Shown here: positions 38,189 through 47,131 of the stretch, piece by piece
How the letters are laid out: every line of letters begins with the position of its first letter
Position numbering within the stretch: the first letter of the stretch is position 1
Assembly: GCF_016925495.1 (NCBI RefSeq)
Contig: NZ_CP070491.1
Location: 2,294,001-2,358,000, forward strand
Source: Methylococcus sp. EFPC2
Lineage (GTDB): Bacteria; Pseudomonadota; Gammaproteobacteria; Methylococcales; Methylococcaceae
DNA: 64,000 bases
Direction of reading: 5' to 3'
Translations under genes and position numbers: made by a program
Notes under the pieces: model-generated
What the model was told of the DNA's origin: nothing
Seen by the model: only the letters and a program-made list of their open reading frames with translations
The model's database searches: none

Positions 38189-38449
38189 TTAACGGTTGTC
38201 GAGTTGCAACTGATTCTGATCGTCGAGGGATCGCTGGGACTCGACCGGCGGATGCTCCCTGTCTCTGGGCTTCAGCGTGAGTTTAGCGATTCCCGTCCAT
38301 GACCCCATGAAAAGCAGCATGGCGATCATGGTCACCGTCAGGCGGTCCGGCCTTTTCATCCAAAACAGTATCCACTTGGGCTTGATCATGCCGACGATGA
38401 AAATCAGACCTGCGAGCGCGACGACGCCCCTGAGTATGTACAACAACAT
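38189..38449 (-). CDS. Small membrane protein of unknown function
   Basis: 86 residues with two hydrophobic helices (LYILRGVVALAGLIFIVGMI and VTMIAMLLFMGSWTGIAKLT) and a polar C-terminal tail of about 25 residues rich in Asp, Gln and Arg. I do not recognise the family. Its position 21 bases before the DUF502 gene suggests the two membrane proteins are made together. Confidence 0.7.
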   Translation of the reverse strand: MLLYILRGVVALAGLIFIVGMIKPKWILFWMKRPDRLTVTMIAMLLFMGSWTGIAKLTLKPRDREHPPVESQRSLDDQNQLQLDNR

Positions 38450-38862
38450 AAGATCCTCTTAGTTCTTTATCTAAGTGAGAAAGCGCCCCTGCCCGCTCGG
38501 TGCTATGCAAGAGTCGGCCAAATGCACGCATTACCGAATCGAAGCAGTGGGAACAGGCGAATGATAATCCGGTTGACGTGGCCTGGACACTGCCCCCGTC
38601 CGCCGACGGACGAAGGGCTCGTCCCGTACCGGCGCTCTTGACGTAGCAAGCGCGATCATTAAAGTGGCTGGGAAGCGCGCAAAACACCCAAAAGCTCCGG
38701 AAGTTCCGGCTAACCGGCAATCGGACGACCGTTCGCCTCCCTCGCCCTCGTTGAACCAATTTGCGGGTCGAACGGTCTAGTAGCAGCTAAACCCAACGGT
38801 AAACACCACCACCCCCACCGCAAGCGCGATAACCTGAACCTGATCACTACGTGGAGCAATGC
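38450..38862. other. 413-bp intergenic region
   Basis: No gene is supported. It separates the divergent small membrane protein and the protease gene. A small hairpin CGTCCG-CCGA-CGGACG lies at 38597-38612. TTGACG (38638-38643) and TAAAGT (38660-38665), 16 bases apart, could be a plus-strand promoter, but with a leader of nearly 200 bases. I see no tRNA or known small RNA. Confidence 0.45.
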
Positions 38863-41019
38863 ATGAATAGGAAACTCATTTGGCTGGCACTCGCATTTGC
38901 GGCCGCCGTCCAGGCCAACGCGCCCGGAACCGAACACCCGCCCTACCCGGTCCTGAAACCCTTGCAGCAGCAGACGCTTGCGGCGCACCTGACGGCCGAA
39001 TTGATAGGCGAACATCACTACAAACCGGTGGCGCTCAACGATGCCTTGTCGGAAAAAATATTCGACGCCTATTTGAAATCGCTCGATCCCGAAAGAATGC
39101 TGTTCATTCGGGCCGACGTCGACGGCTGGCAGGAGGCCCGCACCAAACTGGACGACGCGGTGCTCACGGACAATCTGGACCTCCCGTTCGCCATTTTCAA
39201 TCTGTATGCCCAACGGGCGGTCGAGCGCTACACCTATGCCCGCAGTCTGCTCAAGACCGGCTTCGAATTCCAGCAAAATGACAACTACCAGTTTCTGCGG
39301 GAAAAAGAGCCCTGGGCCAAGTCCGAAGACGAAATCCGCGATTTGTGGCGCAAGCGCGTCAAGAGCGACTGGCTGCAACTCAAGCTGGCGGGAAAGGACG
39401 ACAAGAACATCGTCGAAGTCCTGGACAAGCGCTATGAAAACTTCCTCAAACGCATAGGCAAGCTGAAGAGCGACGATGCCTTCCAGATCTTCATGAATGC
39501 CTACACCATGTCGGTCGACCCGCACACCAACTACCTGGGCCCCAGGACCAAGGAAGATTTCGGCATCTCGATGAAGCTCTCCCTGGTCGGCATCGGCGCC
39601 GTGCTCGAAGAAAAGGACGATTACGCCACCATCAAGGAACTCATGCCCGGCAGCCCCGCGGCCCTGTCGGAAAAACTGAAAGCGGGCGATCGTATCGCCG
39701 GGGTCGCACAAGGCGAGAAAGGCGCCTTGACCGACGTCGTGGGCTGGCGTCTCGACGACACCGTCGCCCTCATACGCGGCGAAGCGGATTCCGTCGTGGT
39801 CCTCGATATCGTCCCCGCCGGCGCGAACCCGGACTCCGAACACAAGCTCGTGACGCTGGTGCGCAAAAAAATCCGACTGGAGGATCAGGCCGCCAAGAAA
39901 ACGGTATTGTCCCTGGCCGACAAGGGCGTCCCCTACCGCATCGGCGTGATCACCCTGCCGACTTTTTATGAAGACTTCCAGGCCCGGCAAAACAAGGAGC
40001 CCGACTATAAGAGCGCAACGCGGGACGTGTCGCGCCTGCTGGAAGAATTGAAGGCCGAAAAAGTCGACGCCGTGCTGGTGGATCTCCGCAACAACGGCGG
40101 AGGCTCGTTGACCGAAGCGGTGGAACTGACGGGGCTGTTCGTCGGCGCCGGGCCCGTGGTTCAGCAGCGCGATGCCAGCGGGAAAGTCAACGTCGCGAAA
40201 GGCGTGGCGCCGGGTGCCGTGTGGGATGGCCCGCTCGGCGTCCTGATCAATCGCGGTTCGGCCTCGGCCTCGGAGATATTCGCCGCCGCGATCCAAGACT
40301 ACCGGCGCGGACTGGTGATCGGCGAAACCAGTTTCGGCAAAGGCACGGTGCAGACCGTCGTCAACCTGAACAACGTCGCCCGCACCGAATCCCCCCAGCT
40401 CGGCGACCTGAAGCTGACCGTGGCCCAGTTCTTCCGCGTCAACGGCGGCACCACCCAACTGCGCGGCGTGACCCCGGACATCAATTTGCCCGCCACCTCG
40501 GATGCCGAGCATTTCGGCGAGTCCGCCTACGACAACGGCCTGCCCTGGATGCGTATCAAGGCCACCGACTATCGTACCTCCGCCGGCTGGGACACCCTCC
40601 TGCCCTTGCTCCAGCAGCGCCATAACCAGCGCGTCGCCAAGGACAAGGATTACCAGTATCTGCTCGAAGACATCGCCGAGTTCGATCGGCAACGTAAAAA
40701 AAACCTGATATCCCTCAACGAGAGTGAGCGGCGCAAGGAACGTGAAGCGCAGGAAGCCAAGCTGAAATCGCGCGAAAGCGCCACGCCGGACAAGTCTGCG
40801 CCTAAATCCGACACCGATATCGCCAAGGCCGACCCGGACGGGAACAAGGACGGCGACGACGAGCTGAAAAAGCAGGAGAAAAAGGCCAAGGACACCTTGT
40901 TGCGCGAGGCGGCCTACATCCTGGGCGACCAGGTTGCCCTCACCACGGAGCGCCCCGGTTTCGCCTCTCGGGCGCCGAGTAATTCCGCCCGTGAGCCCAA
41001 GAACCAGGCGCTGCAGTAA
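38863..41019 (+). CDS. prc: Tail-specific (C-terminal processing) protease Prc
   Basis: 718 residues, secreted. A signal peptide (KLIWLALAFAAAVQANA) leads a long N-terminal domain typical of Prc, with DALSEKIFDAYLKSLDPERM. A PDZ domain follows around residues 230-330 (ISMKLSLVGIGAVLEEKDDY), then an S41 protease core: VDLRNNGGGSLTEAVELTG, GPLGVLINRGSASASEIFAA with the catalytic Ser, and IGETSFGKGTVQTVV with the catalytic Lys. Prc trims periplasmic proteins, including PBP3 and murein hydrolases. The C-terminal ~80 residues are highly charged. ATG 38863 is chosen because GGAG at 38853 fits it. Confidence 0.95.
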   Translation: MNRKLIWLALAFAAAVQANAPGTEHPPYPVLKPLQQQTLAAHLTAELIGEHHYKPVALNDALSEKIFDAYLKSLDPERMLFIRADVDGWQEARTKLDDAVLTDNLDLPFAIFNLYAQRAVERYTYARSLLKTGFEFQQNDNYQFLREKEPWAKSEDEIRDLWRKRVKSDWLQLKLAGKDDKNIVEVLDKRYENFLKRIGKLKSDDAFQIFMNAYTMSVDPHTNYLGPRTKEDFGISMKLSLVGIGAVLEEKDDYATIKELMPGSPAALSEKLKAGDRIAGVAQGEKGALTDVVGWRLDDTVALIRGEADSVVVLDIVPAGANPDSEHKLVTLVRKKIRLEDQAAKKTVLSLADKGVPYRIGVITLPTFYEDFQARQNKEPDYKSATRDVSRLLEELKAEKVDAVLVDLRNNGGGSLTEAVELTGLFVGAGPVVQQRDASGKVNVAKGVAPGAVWDGPLGVLINRGSASASEIFAAAIQDYRRGLVIGETSFGKGTVQTVVNLNNVARTESPQLGDLKLTVAQFFRVNGGTTQLRGVTPDINLPATSDAEHFGESAYDNGLPWMRIKATDYRTSAGWDTLLPLLQQRHNQRVAKDKDYQYLLEDIAEFDRQRKKNLISLNESERRKEREAQEAKLKSRESATPDKSAPKSDTDIAKADPDGNKDGDDELKKQEKKAKDTLLREAAYILGDQVALTTERPGFASRAPSNSAREPKNQALQ

Positions 41020-41043
41020 AACCGCTCATCCCCAGCCCTTACC

Positions 41044-41069
41044 CGCGCGGTGCGCCCTGGCGCCGCGCG
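41044..41069. terminator. GC-rich hairpin between convergent prc and ATPase genes
   Basis: CGCGCGG (41044-41050) pairs with CCGCGCG (41063-41069), with three further inner pairs around a CCTG loop. It lies in the 80-bp gap between the two stops. No T-run on either strand; possible bidirectional terminator. Confidence 0.4.
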
Positions 41070-41099
41070 AGGTGAGTGGACGTTCACCCCGTAGCCCAT

Positions 41100-43790
41100 T
41101 CAATCCGCGATTCTCCGGTTCCACCTCGCAAGCATCCACTTGCGCCCCTCCTCCAGCACCAACAAGCCCACGGCGCAGGGCAGCATGAACAGCCAAACTT
41201 CCGGCGCGATCGGCGCGGTACCGAAGAGCACGTGTCCCCACGGCGTATAGACGATAAACCCGATCAGGGCGATTTCCAGGGCTACCCCCCACAGGATCAG
41301 ACGGTTGGCGAACAGACGGGCGCCGAACACGCTGCGCTCCGGCGATTTGCAGACAAACACGTTCACGATCTGCATGAGGATGATGGCACTCAGACAGGCC
41401 GCGGTCGCCTGCAGATAAAGCGGGTCGCGGCTTCCCAGCCGTTCGCCCCAATCCCAGCCGCCCGCCTGCAAAACGAAGGCATAAGCCGCCATGGCGGCGG
41501 CGGCTTCGAGCAGTCCCAGAAAAAGATAGGCTCGCAGCAGCAAGGGTACGGTGAGCAGCCTTTCCTTGCGGGCGCGGGGCGGCCTTTGCATGATGCCGGG
41601 AGCCGGCGGATCGGCGCCCAGCCCCAAGGCCGGCAGCATGTCCGTGCCCAGATCCACCGCCAGTATCTGAATTATGGTCAAGGGCAAGGGTATCTTGAAC
41701 AGCGCGAAAGCCAGATAGGGCACCACTTCCGGGATGTTGGACGTGAGGATGTAGCTCAGGAACTTGCGGATGTTGTCGTAAACCGCCCGGCCTTCTTCGA
41801 TGGCGGCGACGATGCTGGCGAAATTGTCGTCCAGCAGGATCATGTCGGCGGCCTCCTTGGCCACGTCGGTGCCGGTAACCCCCATGGCGATGCCGATGTC
41901 TGCCATTTTCAAGGCCGGTGCGTCGTTGACCCCATCGCCGGTCACTGCCACGACTTGTTTCTTCTTTTTCAGCGCACTGACGATGCGCATTTTCTGGTCC
42001 GCGCCGACCCTGGCGAATATGATGTCGGGCGCGTCCAGCGCCAGACGCAACTGGATTTCGGACAGCTTGCGCAACTGTTCGCCGGTAATGACCACGGGTT
42101 TCTCCGCCTGGATCTGGCCGATCTGCCGGCCTATGGCCAGGGCGGTGTGCGGATGATCGCCGGTCACCATGATGACCTTGATGCCCGCTTCCCGGCATTT
42201 TGCTATGGCATCCTTGACTTCGGGCCGGGGCGGGTCTTCCAGTCCCACCAGACCGCAGAGTATCAGCTCCCGTTCCACCTGCGCCGCCTCATGCCCCTCC
42301 TCCAATTCCCGCCAGGCAAACGCCAGCACGCGCAAACCGTCGCGCGCCATGTCTTCCAGCGCATGCGTGTAAGCCTTGCGAACTTCGGGCGTCAGGGGCG
42401 TTACATCAACGCCCGTTTGCACCCGGCTGCACAAGGGCAACAGCATTTCCAACGCACCCTTGCAATAAAGCACCGGACCGCCGGGCGTCTGGTGGACCGT
42501 GGAAAGGCGCTTGCGGTCGGTGTCGAAAGGCACTTCGTTGATCTTGGGATAGGAAATGTTCTCTCCCAGACAGGCCTTCGCCATGCTTACCAGGGCCACT
42601 TCCATCGGGTCGCCCAATAGCCGCGCTTTGCCGGCCGCCACGGTCTCTTTCAGATTGTGGCAAAGCAAGGCATCCTCGAAAAAACGGCGGTAGACCCGCG
42701 CCAGTTCGCGCTGCCGTTTGACCGCGATCGGGGTCAGGATTTGGCCATCCAGATAAAGCGAACTCGCCACCATGCGGTTCTCGGTCAGCGTGCCGGTCTT
42801 GTCGGTGCAGATCACGGTCGCCGATCCCAATGCCTCCACCGACGGCAGATGACGGATCAGCGCATTGCGCTTCGCCATGCGCTGGGTCGCCATGGCCAGG
42901 GACAGCGTGACCGTGGGCAACAAGCCTTCCGGGACGTTGGCCACGATGATGCCGATGGCGAAAATGAAGTTCTCCCAGAACGACAAGCCCATGCCCTGGC
43001 CTATCAGGAAAAACACCAGGCCCAGCGAGAGCGCCAGCAGCGCGACGATACGGCTAAGGCGGACGATCTCCTGCTGTAGCGGCGAAGTCGCCGCGCGGGC
43101 CGTTTGCGTCAGATGGGCGATCTTGCCGAATTCGGTATGCATGCCGGTGGCGAACACCACCGCCCGGCCGTCGCCGGAAACGATGGAGGTTCCCGCCAAC
43201 AGGGTATTGCGGCCGTGCAGCAGATCTTCCTCCGCGCAAGGCTGAGCGTCCCTCGCCTTGGGCAAGGACTCGCCGGTGACGGTGGCGTTGTTGACCCGCA
43301 GGGAGAAGGCTTCGAGCAAGCGGCAGTCCGCCGGGACGTTATCGCCCTCCTGCAGCAGGATCACATCGCCGGGCGTCAGATCCGCCGCGAGGATCAAGCC
43401 GATCTTGCCGTCCCGCAGCGCCTTGACATACTGCGGCAGGAGCTTGCGCAAGGCGGCGATGGCCCGTTCGGCGCGGAACTGCTGCCAGAAGGAAAACAAG
43501 CCGTTGATGACGATGACGCCGAGGATGGCGTAGCCCAGCGTGTCCATGCCGCCGCCCGGTTGCCGCGATTCGGCGAAAAATGCCAAACCCGCCGCCAGCC
43601 ATAGTATCAGCGCGAAGAAATGGATGAATTCCCGGATGAAGACCCATCCCAGGGGCTCGCCCTTCACCGTGTCGATCTGGTTCGGACCGTACTCGTGCAG
43701 GCGTCGGCGGGCTTCGCTTTGCGACAAACCATCGGCGCCGCTGTTCAGGCTGTCGAGCGCTTCGTCGGGCGTGAGTTGATGGATCTTCAT
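41100..43790 (-). CDS. P2-type cation-transporting ATPase, Na,K-ATPase alpha-like
   Basis: 896 residues with all P-type ATPase parts. An N-terminal cation ATPase domain (PDEALDSLNSGADGLSQSEA) comes first, then the actuator loop VTGESLP. The phosphorylation site ICTDKTGTLTENRM has Asp330. KGALEMLLPL in the nucleotide domain and VTGDHPHTALAIG and VTGDGVNDAPALKMADIGIA follow. The membrane segment before the catalytic loop reads NVPEGLLPTVTLSLA. The later helices read LTSNIPEVVPYLAFALFKIP and ILAVDLGTDMLPALGLG, then PGIMQRPPR. These two stretches are closer in wording to Na,K-/H,K-ATPase alpha chains (P2C) than to SERCA-like pumps. No beta subunit is nearby. Ion specificity is inferred. ATG 43790 has GGGGAG upstream. 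Confidence 0.92.
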   Translation of the reverse strand: MKIHQLTPDEALDSLNSGADGLSQSEARRRLHEYGPNQIDTVKGEPLGWVFIREFIHFFALILWLAAGLAFFAESRQPGGGMDTLGYAILGVIVINGLFSFWQQFRAERAIAALRKLLPQYVKALRDGKIGLILAADLTPGDVILLQEGDNVPADCRLLEAFSLRVNNATVTGESLPKARDAQPCAEEDLLHGRNTLLAGTSIVSGDGRAVVFATGMHTEFGKIAHLTQTARAATSPLQQEIVRLSRIVALLALSLGLVFFLIGQGMGLSFWENFIFAIGIIVANVPEGLLPTVTLSLAMATQRMAKRNALIRHLPSVEALGSATVICTDKTGTLTENRMVASSLYLDGQILTPIAVKRQRELARVYRRFFEDALLCHNLKETVAAGKARLLGDPMEVALVSMAKACLGENISYPKINEVPFDTDRKRLSTVHQTPGGPVLYCKGALEMLLPLCSRVQTGVDVTPLTPEVRKAYTHALEDMARDGLRVLAFAWRELEEGHEAAQVERELILCGLVGLEDPPRPEVKDAIAKCREAGIKVIMVTGDHPHTALAIGRQIGQIQAEKPVVITGEQLRKLSEIQLRLALDAPDIIFARVGADQKMRIVSALKKKKQVVAVTGDGVNDAPALKMADIGIAMGVTGTDVAKEAADMILLDDNFASIVAAIEEGRAVYDNIRKFLSYILTSNIPEVVPYLAFALFKIPLPLTIIQILAVDLGTDMLPALGLGADPPAPGIMQRPPRARKERLLTVPLLLRAYLFLGLLEAAAAMAAYAFVLQAGGWDWGERLGSRDPLYLQATAACLSAIILMQIVNVFVCKSPERSVFGARLFANRLILWGVALEIALIGFIVYTPWGHVLFGTAPIAPEVWLFMLPCAVGLLVLEEGRKWMLARWNRRIAD

Positions 43791-43882
43791 CGGCGACGCT
43801 CCCCTGGAAGACGATCCGAGCGATGGGTGGATTTTCACCCTCCGCCGCCGGTTTGCCTAGGCGAGACTCTGCCGTATTCGGC

Positions 43883-45823
43883 CTACTGAGTAAGCTTGGG
43901 CTCGGGTCCTGGGGGGGCTTCGCGGAAAAACGCCTCCACCTTGGCCAACAGCCGGGTGCGTCGCATGGGCGGAAGGCTGTTCAAAAACACCTTGCCGTAG
44001 GGCTTGCCGACCAGGCGTGGGTCGCACAGCATCAGCACCCCGCGGTCCTCGCTGGAGCGTATCAGCCGGCCGACGCCTTGTTTCAGCGCGATGACTGCCG
44101 TCGGCAACTGGTAAGCACCGAAAGGGCTCAGGCCTTTGCGCTTGAGGGTTTCCAGGCGCGCGCCCAGCACCGGATCGCCGGGCGAGGCGAAAGGCAGTTT
44201 GTCGATGATGACGCAGGAGAGCGCCTCCCCCTGCACGTCGACGCCTTCCCAAAAGCTGGAAGTGCCCAGCAATACGCCGTTGCCGGCTTGGCGAAAGGCC
44301 TCCAGCAGAGCCGCCTTGGGCTGGCTGCCCTGCACGAAAAGCGGAAAATCGACCTGCGCGGGTAGCAGGCCCGCCGCGGTTTGCAAGGCCTGATGGCTGG
44401 TGAACAACATGAAAGCCCGGCCGCGGCTGGCCCTGAGCACCGGCACGGCAGCGCGCACCACCGCCGGCGTGTAGTCCGGAGCCGACGGCTCGGGCAGGTC
44501 GGTGGGCAGGTAGAACAGGCTTTGGTTGGGGTAATCGAAAGGACTTTCCCAGCGGCCGGTGGCGGCTTCGCTCAGACCTAGGGAGGCGATGAAATGGTCG
44601 AACTTGCCGGAGACGCTGAGGGTGGCCGAAGTGAATATCCAGGTCGCCGGGCTGCTGCGATGGAACTTGGCAAATTCGCCGGCGATTTCCAGTGGCGTGC
44701 GGTTGAGGTTGAATCCGCGCTTGACGGTTTCGAACCAGCGCACGGCATCCTGGCTCTCGCCGTCGAGAAACTCGGCCAGTTCCACCTCCAGTTCCTCGCC
44801 CCGCTTCCAGCAGGACTCCAACCCCTTCCCCCGCACGGAAGCGACTTTCAAGCCTTCGGTGAGGGTACTCAAGCGCTCGCGCATCAGACCGAGAGCCTCC
44901 CGGACCGTGTCCTGGTCTTCCACCGTGCGCCAGGCGTCGCGCCGGACATCCACGCCCAGGCTCAGGCGGAAATCGGCGACCGCGTGCTCCAATTTTTCGG
45001 CGGCCGTGGCCAGCTCGGGCTGATCGCGGGCGTCCTTGAGCTGCTCCATGACGCTGTCGTGGGCCAGTTCGTTGAGACGCCGCGAAGTGATGCTCACCCC
45101 CAGGAATTGCGCCGCCGTTTCGGCGAACTGATGGGCCTCGTCGACCACCACCACATCCGGCTCGGGCAGCAGCTCGCCGAATCCGTCGTTCTTGACCGCC
45201 CAGTCGGCCCACAGCAGGTGATGGTTGACGACGACGATCTCCGCCTCCATGGCCTTGCGGCGGGCCTTGACCAGCAGGCATTCGGCAAAATCGGGACATT
45301 CCTGCCCCAGGCAGTTGTCGACCGTGGAAGTGACCGCATGCCACAAGGGCGAAGATTCGGGCACATCGACCACCTCGGCGATGTCGCCCGTCTGCGTGGT
45401 TCTGGCCCAGCGGCGTATGCTTTCGACGGCGGCCGTTTCCGCCCGCTGATGGCCGGCGCGGAAGGCGAGCACGTTCTTCAGACGATAGAGGCAGAGATAA
45501 TTGCCGCGGCCTTTCAGCAAGGCGGCGCGCAAGGGCACGGCCAGGGCCTGGCGGATGCGCGGCAAATCCCTGAGAAAAAGCTGGTCCTGCAGATTCTTGG
45601 TGCCGGTGGAAACGACCACGCGGCGTCCGGATGAAATGGCCGGCGCCAGATAGGCGAAGGTCTTGCCGGTCCCGGTGCCGGCTTCCGCAATCAGGCTTTG
45701 CTTGTCGGCGATGGCCCGGGCGACCGCCTCGGCCATTTCGACCTGCGCCCCGCGCGGCCGATAACCGGGAATGGCGCGCGCCAGCAGCCCATCCGGGCCG
45801 AACACGCGTTGCGCGTCGAACAT
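43883..45823 (-). CDS. yoaA: DinG-family ATP-dependent DNA helicase YoaA
   Basis: 646 residues of an XPD-like iron-sulfur superfamily 2 helicase. Walker A is EAGTGTGKTFAYLAPAI, and the DEAH box is VVVVDEAHQFAE. The four iron-sulfur cysteines are in DNCLGQECPDFAECLL and just upstream. Helicase C-terminal marks are ATLSVSGKFDHF, GTSSFWEGVDVQG and LKQGVGRLIRSSEDRGVL. Length and wording fit YoaA rather than the longer DinG. YoaA works with the polymerase clamp loader subunit chi in repair. The lipoprotein gene upstream abuts it with no gap. Confidence 0.93.
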   Translation of the reverse strand: MFDAQRVFGPDGLLARAIPGYRPRGAQVEMAEAVARAIADKQSLIAEAGTGTGKTFAYLAPAISSGRRVVVSTGTKNLQDQLFLRDLPRIRQALAVPLRAALLKGRGNYLCLYRLKNVLAFRAGHQRAETAAVESIRRWARTTQTGDIAEVVDVPESSPLWHAVTSTVDNCLGQECPDFAECLLVKARRKAMEAEIVVVNHHLLWADWAVKNDGFGELLPEPDVVVVDEAHQFAETAAQFLGVSITSRRLNELAHDSVMEQLKDARDQPELATAAEKLEHAVADFRLSLGVDVRRDAWRTVEDQDTVREALGLMRERLSTLTEGLKVASVRGKGLESCWKRGEELEVELAEFLDGESQDAVRWFETVKRGFNLNRTPLEIAGEFAKFHRSSPATWIFTSATLSVSGKFDHFIASLGLSEAATGRWESPFDYPNQSLFYLPTDLPEPSAPDYTPAVVRAAVPVLRASRGRAFMLFTSHQALQTAAGLLPAQVDFPLFVQGSQPKAALLEAFRQAGNGVLLGTSSFWEGVDVQGEALSCVIIDKLPFASPGDPVLGARLETLKRKGLSPFGAYQLPTAVIALKQGVGRLIRSSEDRGVLMLCDPRLVGKPYGKVFLNSLPPMRRTRLLAKVEAFFREAPPGPEPKLTQ

Positions 45824-46348
45824 CTATTGCCCGGCCGCTTTCGCTTCCGCATCGGCGGCGCCCTGGACATCGCCCTTCGAGCGACGGGCTTCCGCGATCA
45901 AGGTCCAGTTCTTCTGGGTCAGTGCCCGGTCGCCCTTGGCCAGCACGTTGGATTTTTTGGCCAGATCCTCGGCGATGCCGGGCTGACCCTGTTGCAGCCG
46001 GACGGCCGCGAGTTGCTGCCACAACTGGGCATTGCGGGGCTGTATGCGGATGGCCCGCTCCAGCGTGGCGGCGGCGTTGTCGAGCTGGCCGGCGCTGCGG
46101 CTGCTTTCGGCTTCCTGCATCAGGGCGGCGACCGCAGGCGGCGAGGCCTTGACGGGGGCATCGACACGCGGTTTGCTCGGCGCCGCCGGCCTGGCAGGAG
46201 ACGGAGCCACCGGGGCCGGAATGGGTTTGGGTTCGGCGGCGGGCGGCGGTGTCTGGATTTCCGTACCGCGATAAGCCACAGGGGCACAAGCCGAGAGTAG
46301 GCTGGGCAAGAGAAACAATAACAGGGCGCGACGCGGAGTGGTGATCAC
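45824..46348 (-). CDS. TPR-containing lipoprotein
   Basis: 174 residues. A lipoprotein signal is clear: LLLFLLPSLLSACAPV, with lipobox LSAC. A Pro/Ala-rich linker of ~50 residues follows (PAPVAPSPARPAAPSKPR), then two or three TPR-like helices (QLDNAAATLERAIRIQPRNA, LWQQLAAVRLQQGQPGIAED). It should be anchored to a membrane in the periplasm. No partner is known. Its stop is immediately next to the yoaA start, so the pair is probably co-transcribed. Confidence 0.8.
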   Translation of the reverse strand: MITTPRRALLLFLLPSLLSACAPVAYRGTEIQTPPPAAEPKPIPAPVAPSPARPAAPSKPRVDAPVKASPPAVAALMQEAESSRSAGQLDNAAATLERAIRIQPRNAQLWQQLAAVRLQQGQPGIAEDLAKKSNVLAKGDRALTQKNWTLIAEARRSKGDVQGAADAEAKAAGQ

Positions 46349-46380
46349 GGTATCGAAGCTGTAGGGGTTGGATGGAGAAA

Positions 46381-46409
46381 CGGAAAAGCCGCAGGGCTAA
46401 GCCTGCGGC
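46381..46409 (-). terminator. Rho-independent terminator of the sdh-ygfX operon
   Basis: On the minus strand GCCGCAGG pairs with CCTGCGGC (arms 46402-46409 and 46388-46395) around a 6-base loop, followed at once by TTTT. It lies 65 bases after the ygfX stop and before the lipoprotein gene. Confidence 0.85.
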
Positions 46410-46473
46410 CTCGGTGAAGCCAGAATACAGAACATCGGCACCGCCTTCCAGTTCCAGCCCGCCGCCCGCACCC

Positions 46474-46920
46474 TCAGGTAAGCGGGTCGCCGCTTTGCGC
46501 GACCTGCAGGCGCAGGTACACCCTCAGTCGGCGGAAGTCCTCGGACGGCAGGCTGTCGCGGACGATCAGCCAAGCGCGGCGGCCGGCTCCGGTTTGCAGG
46601 TGCAGAACCACGAACCAGGGCGTCACGACGCTGGACGACAACACCTGCACCGCAAGCCAGGCGCCGGAATTCAGTCCCAGCCGCCAGCCGCGGTCGGCCT
46701 CGTAAAGCAATCCCGAACACGCAGGCTCCTGCAGGTGGCGCCAGGACGAGTATCTCAGGTGGCCGAATATGGCGCCGGCTAGCAGGCTTTTTCCCCACCA
46801 GGGCAGTGACGAAACCAGGGCGGCGAGCACAGCCAGCGCGTGGGCGGCGTAAAGCATCCATTTGAGCGCGCCGGAAGGCCCGGGCTCAAGATGCAAGCTG
46901 CGCGCGGATCTTGTCGGCAA
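46474..46920 (-). CDS. ygfX: YgfX/CptA family membrane protein
   Basis: 148 residues with two adjacent membrane helices (MLYAAHALAVLAALVSS and WWGKSLLAGAIFGHL) and a C-terminal beta-rich part ending DSLPSEDFRRLRVYLRL, which matches the YgfX pattern. In E. coli YgfX is made with SdhE and has been described as a membrane toxin affecting cell division proteins, although this role is debated. The start is TTG 46920, 35 bases inside sdhE; this gives the hydrophilic [12 protein letters not shown] lead typical of the family. It is the last gene of the sdh operon, before a strong terminator. Confidence 0.82.
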   Translation of the reverse strand: MPTRSARSLHLEPGPSGALKWMLYAAHALAVLAALVSSLPWWGKSLLAGAIFGHLRYSSWRHLQEPACSGLLYEADRGWRLGLNSGAWLAVQVLSSSVVTPWFVVLHLQTGAGRRAWLIVRDSLPSEDFRRLRVYLRLQVAQSGDPLT

Positions 46921-47131
46921 GCGCGTTCAGGGCAGCGGTGGGGTGCACGGAAGTACCCGACAGCAGCGCGGCCAGCTCGGGATCCGGGAGCGCCAGCAGC
47001 GACTCGAAAGCCGCTTGTTCAGGAACGGGCGCCTGATCGTAGGCCTGTTCGAGATAAGTCGCCAGCAACAGATCGAGTTCGCGGGTGCCGCGCCGGCAGC
47101 GCCAGCCCAGCCGCGCGCGCGTCCCGTTCAT
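46886..47131 (-). CDS. sdhE: Succinate dehydrogenase assembly factor SdhE
   Basis: 81 residues. The family RGxxE motif is present as [16 protein letters not shown]. SdhE helps attach FAD covalently to SdhA, and the genes for all four SDH subunits are immediately upstream. Its ATG overlaps the sdhB stop by 4 bases, and its 3' end overlaps ygfX by 35 bases, so the three are translationally linked. The tail ends [15 protein letters not shown]. Confidence 0.93.
   Translation of the reverse strand: MNGTRARLGWRCRRGTRELDLLLATYLEQAYDQAPVPEQAAFESLLALPDPELAALLSGTSVHPTAALNALADKIRAQLAS

Noticed and set aside
38710-40692. A 660-codon open frame antisense to prc
   Set aside because: It is a mirror of the prc coding sequence with no recognisable domain; prc has all its catalytic motifs.
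43857-46289. An 810-codon open frame on the minus strand overlapping yoaA and the lipoprotein gene
   Set aside because: It is a shifted frame of two clear genes; the protein is Arg/Gly/Pro/Ala-rich with no motif, as expected from GC-rich DNA.
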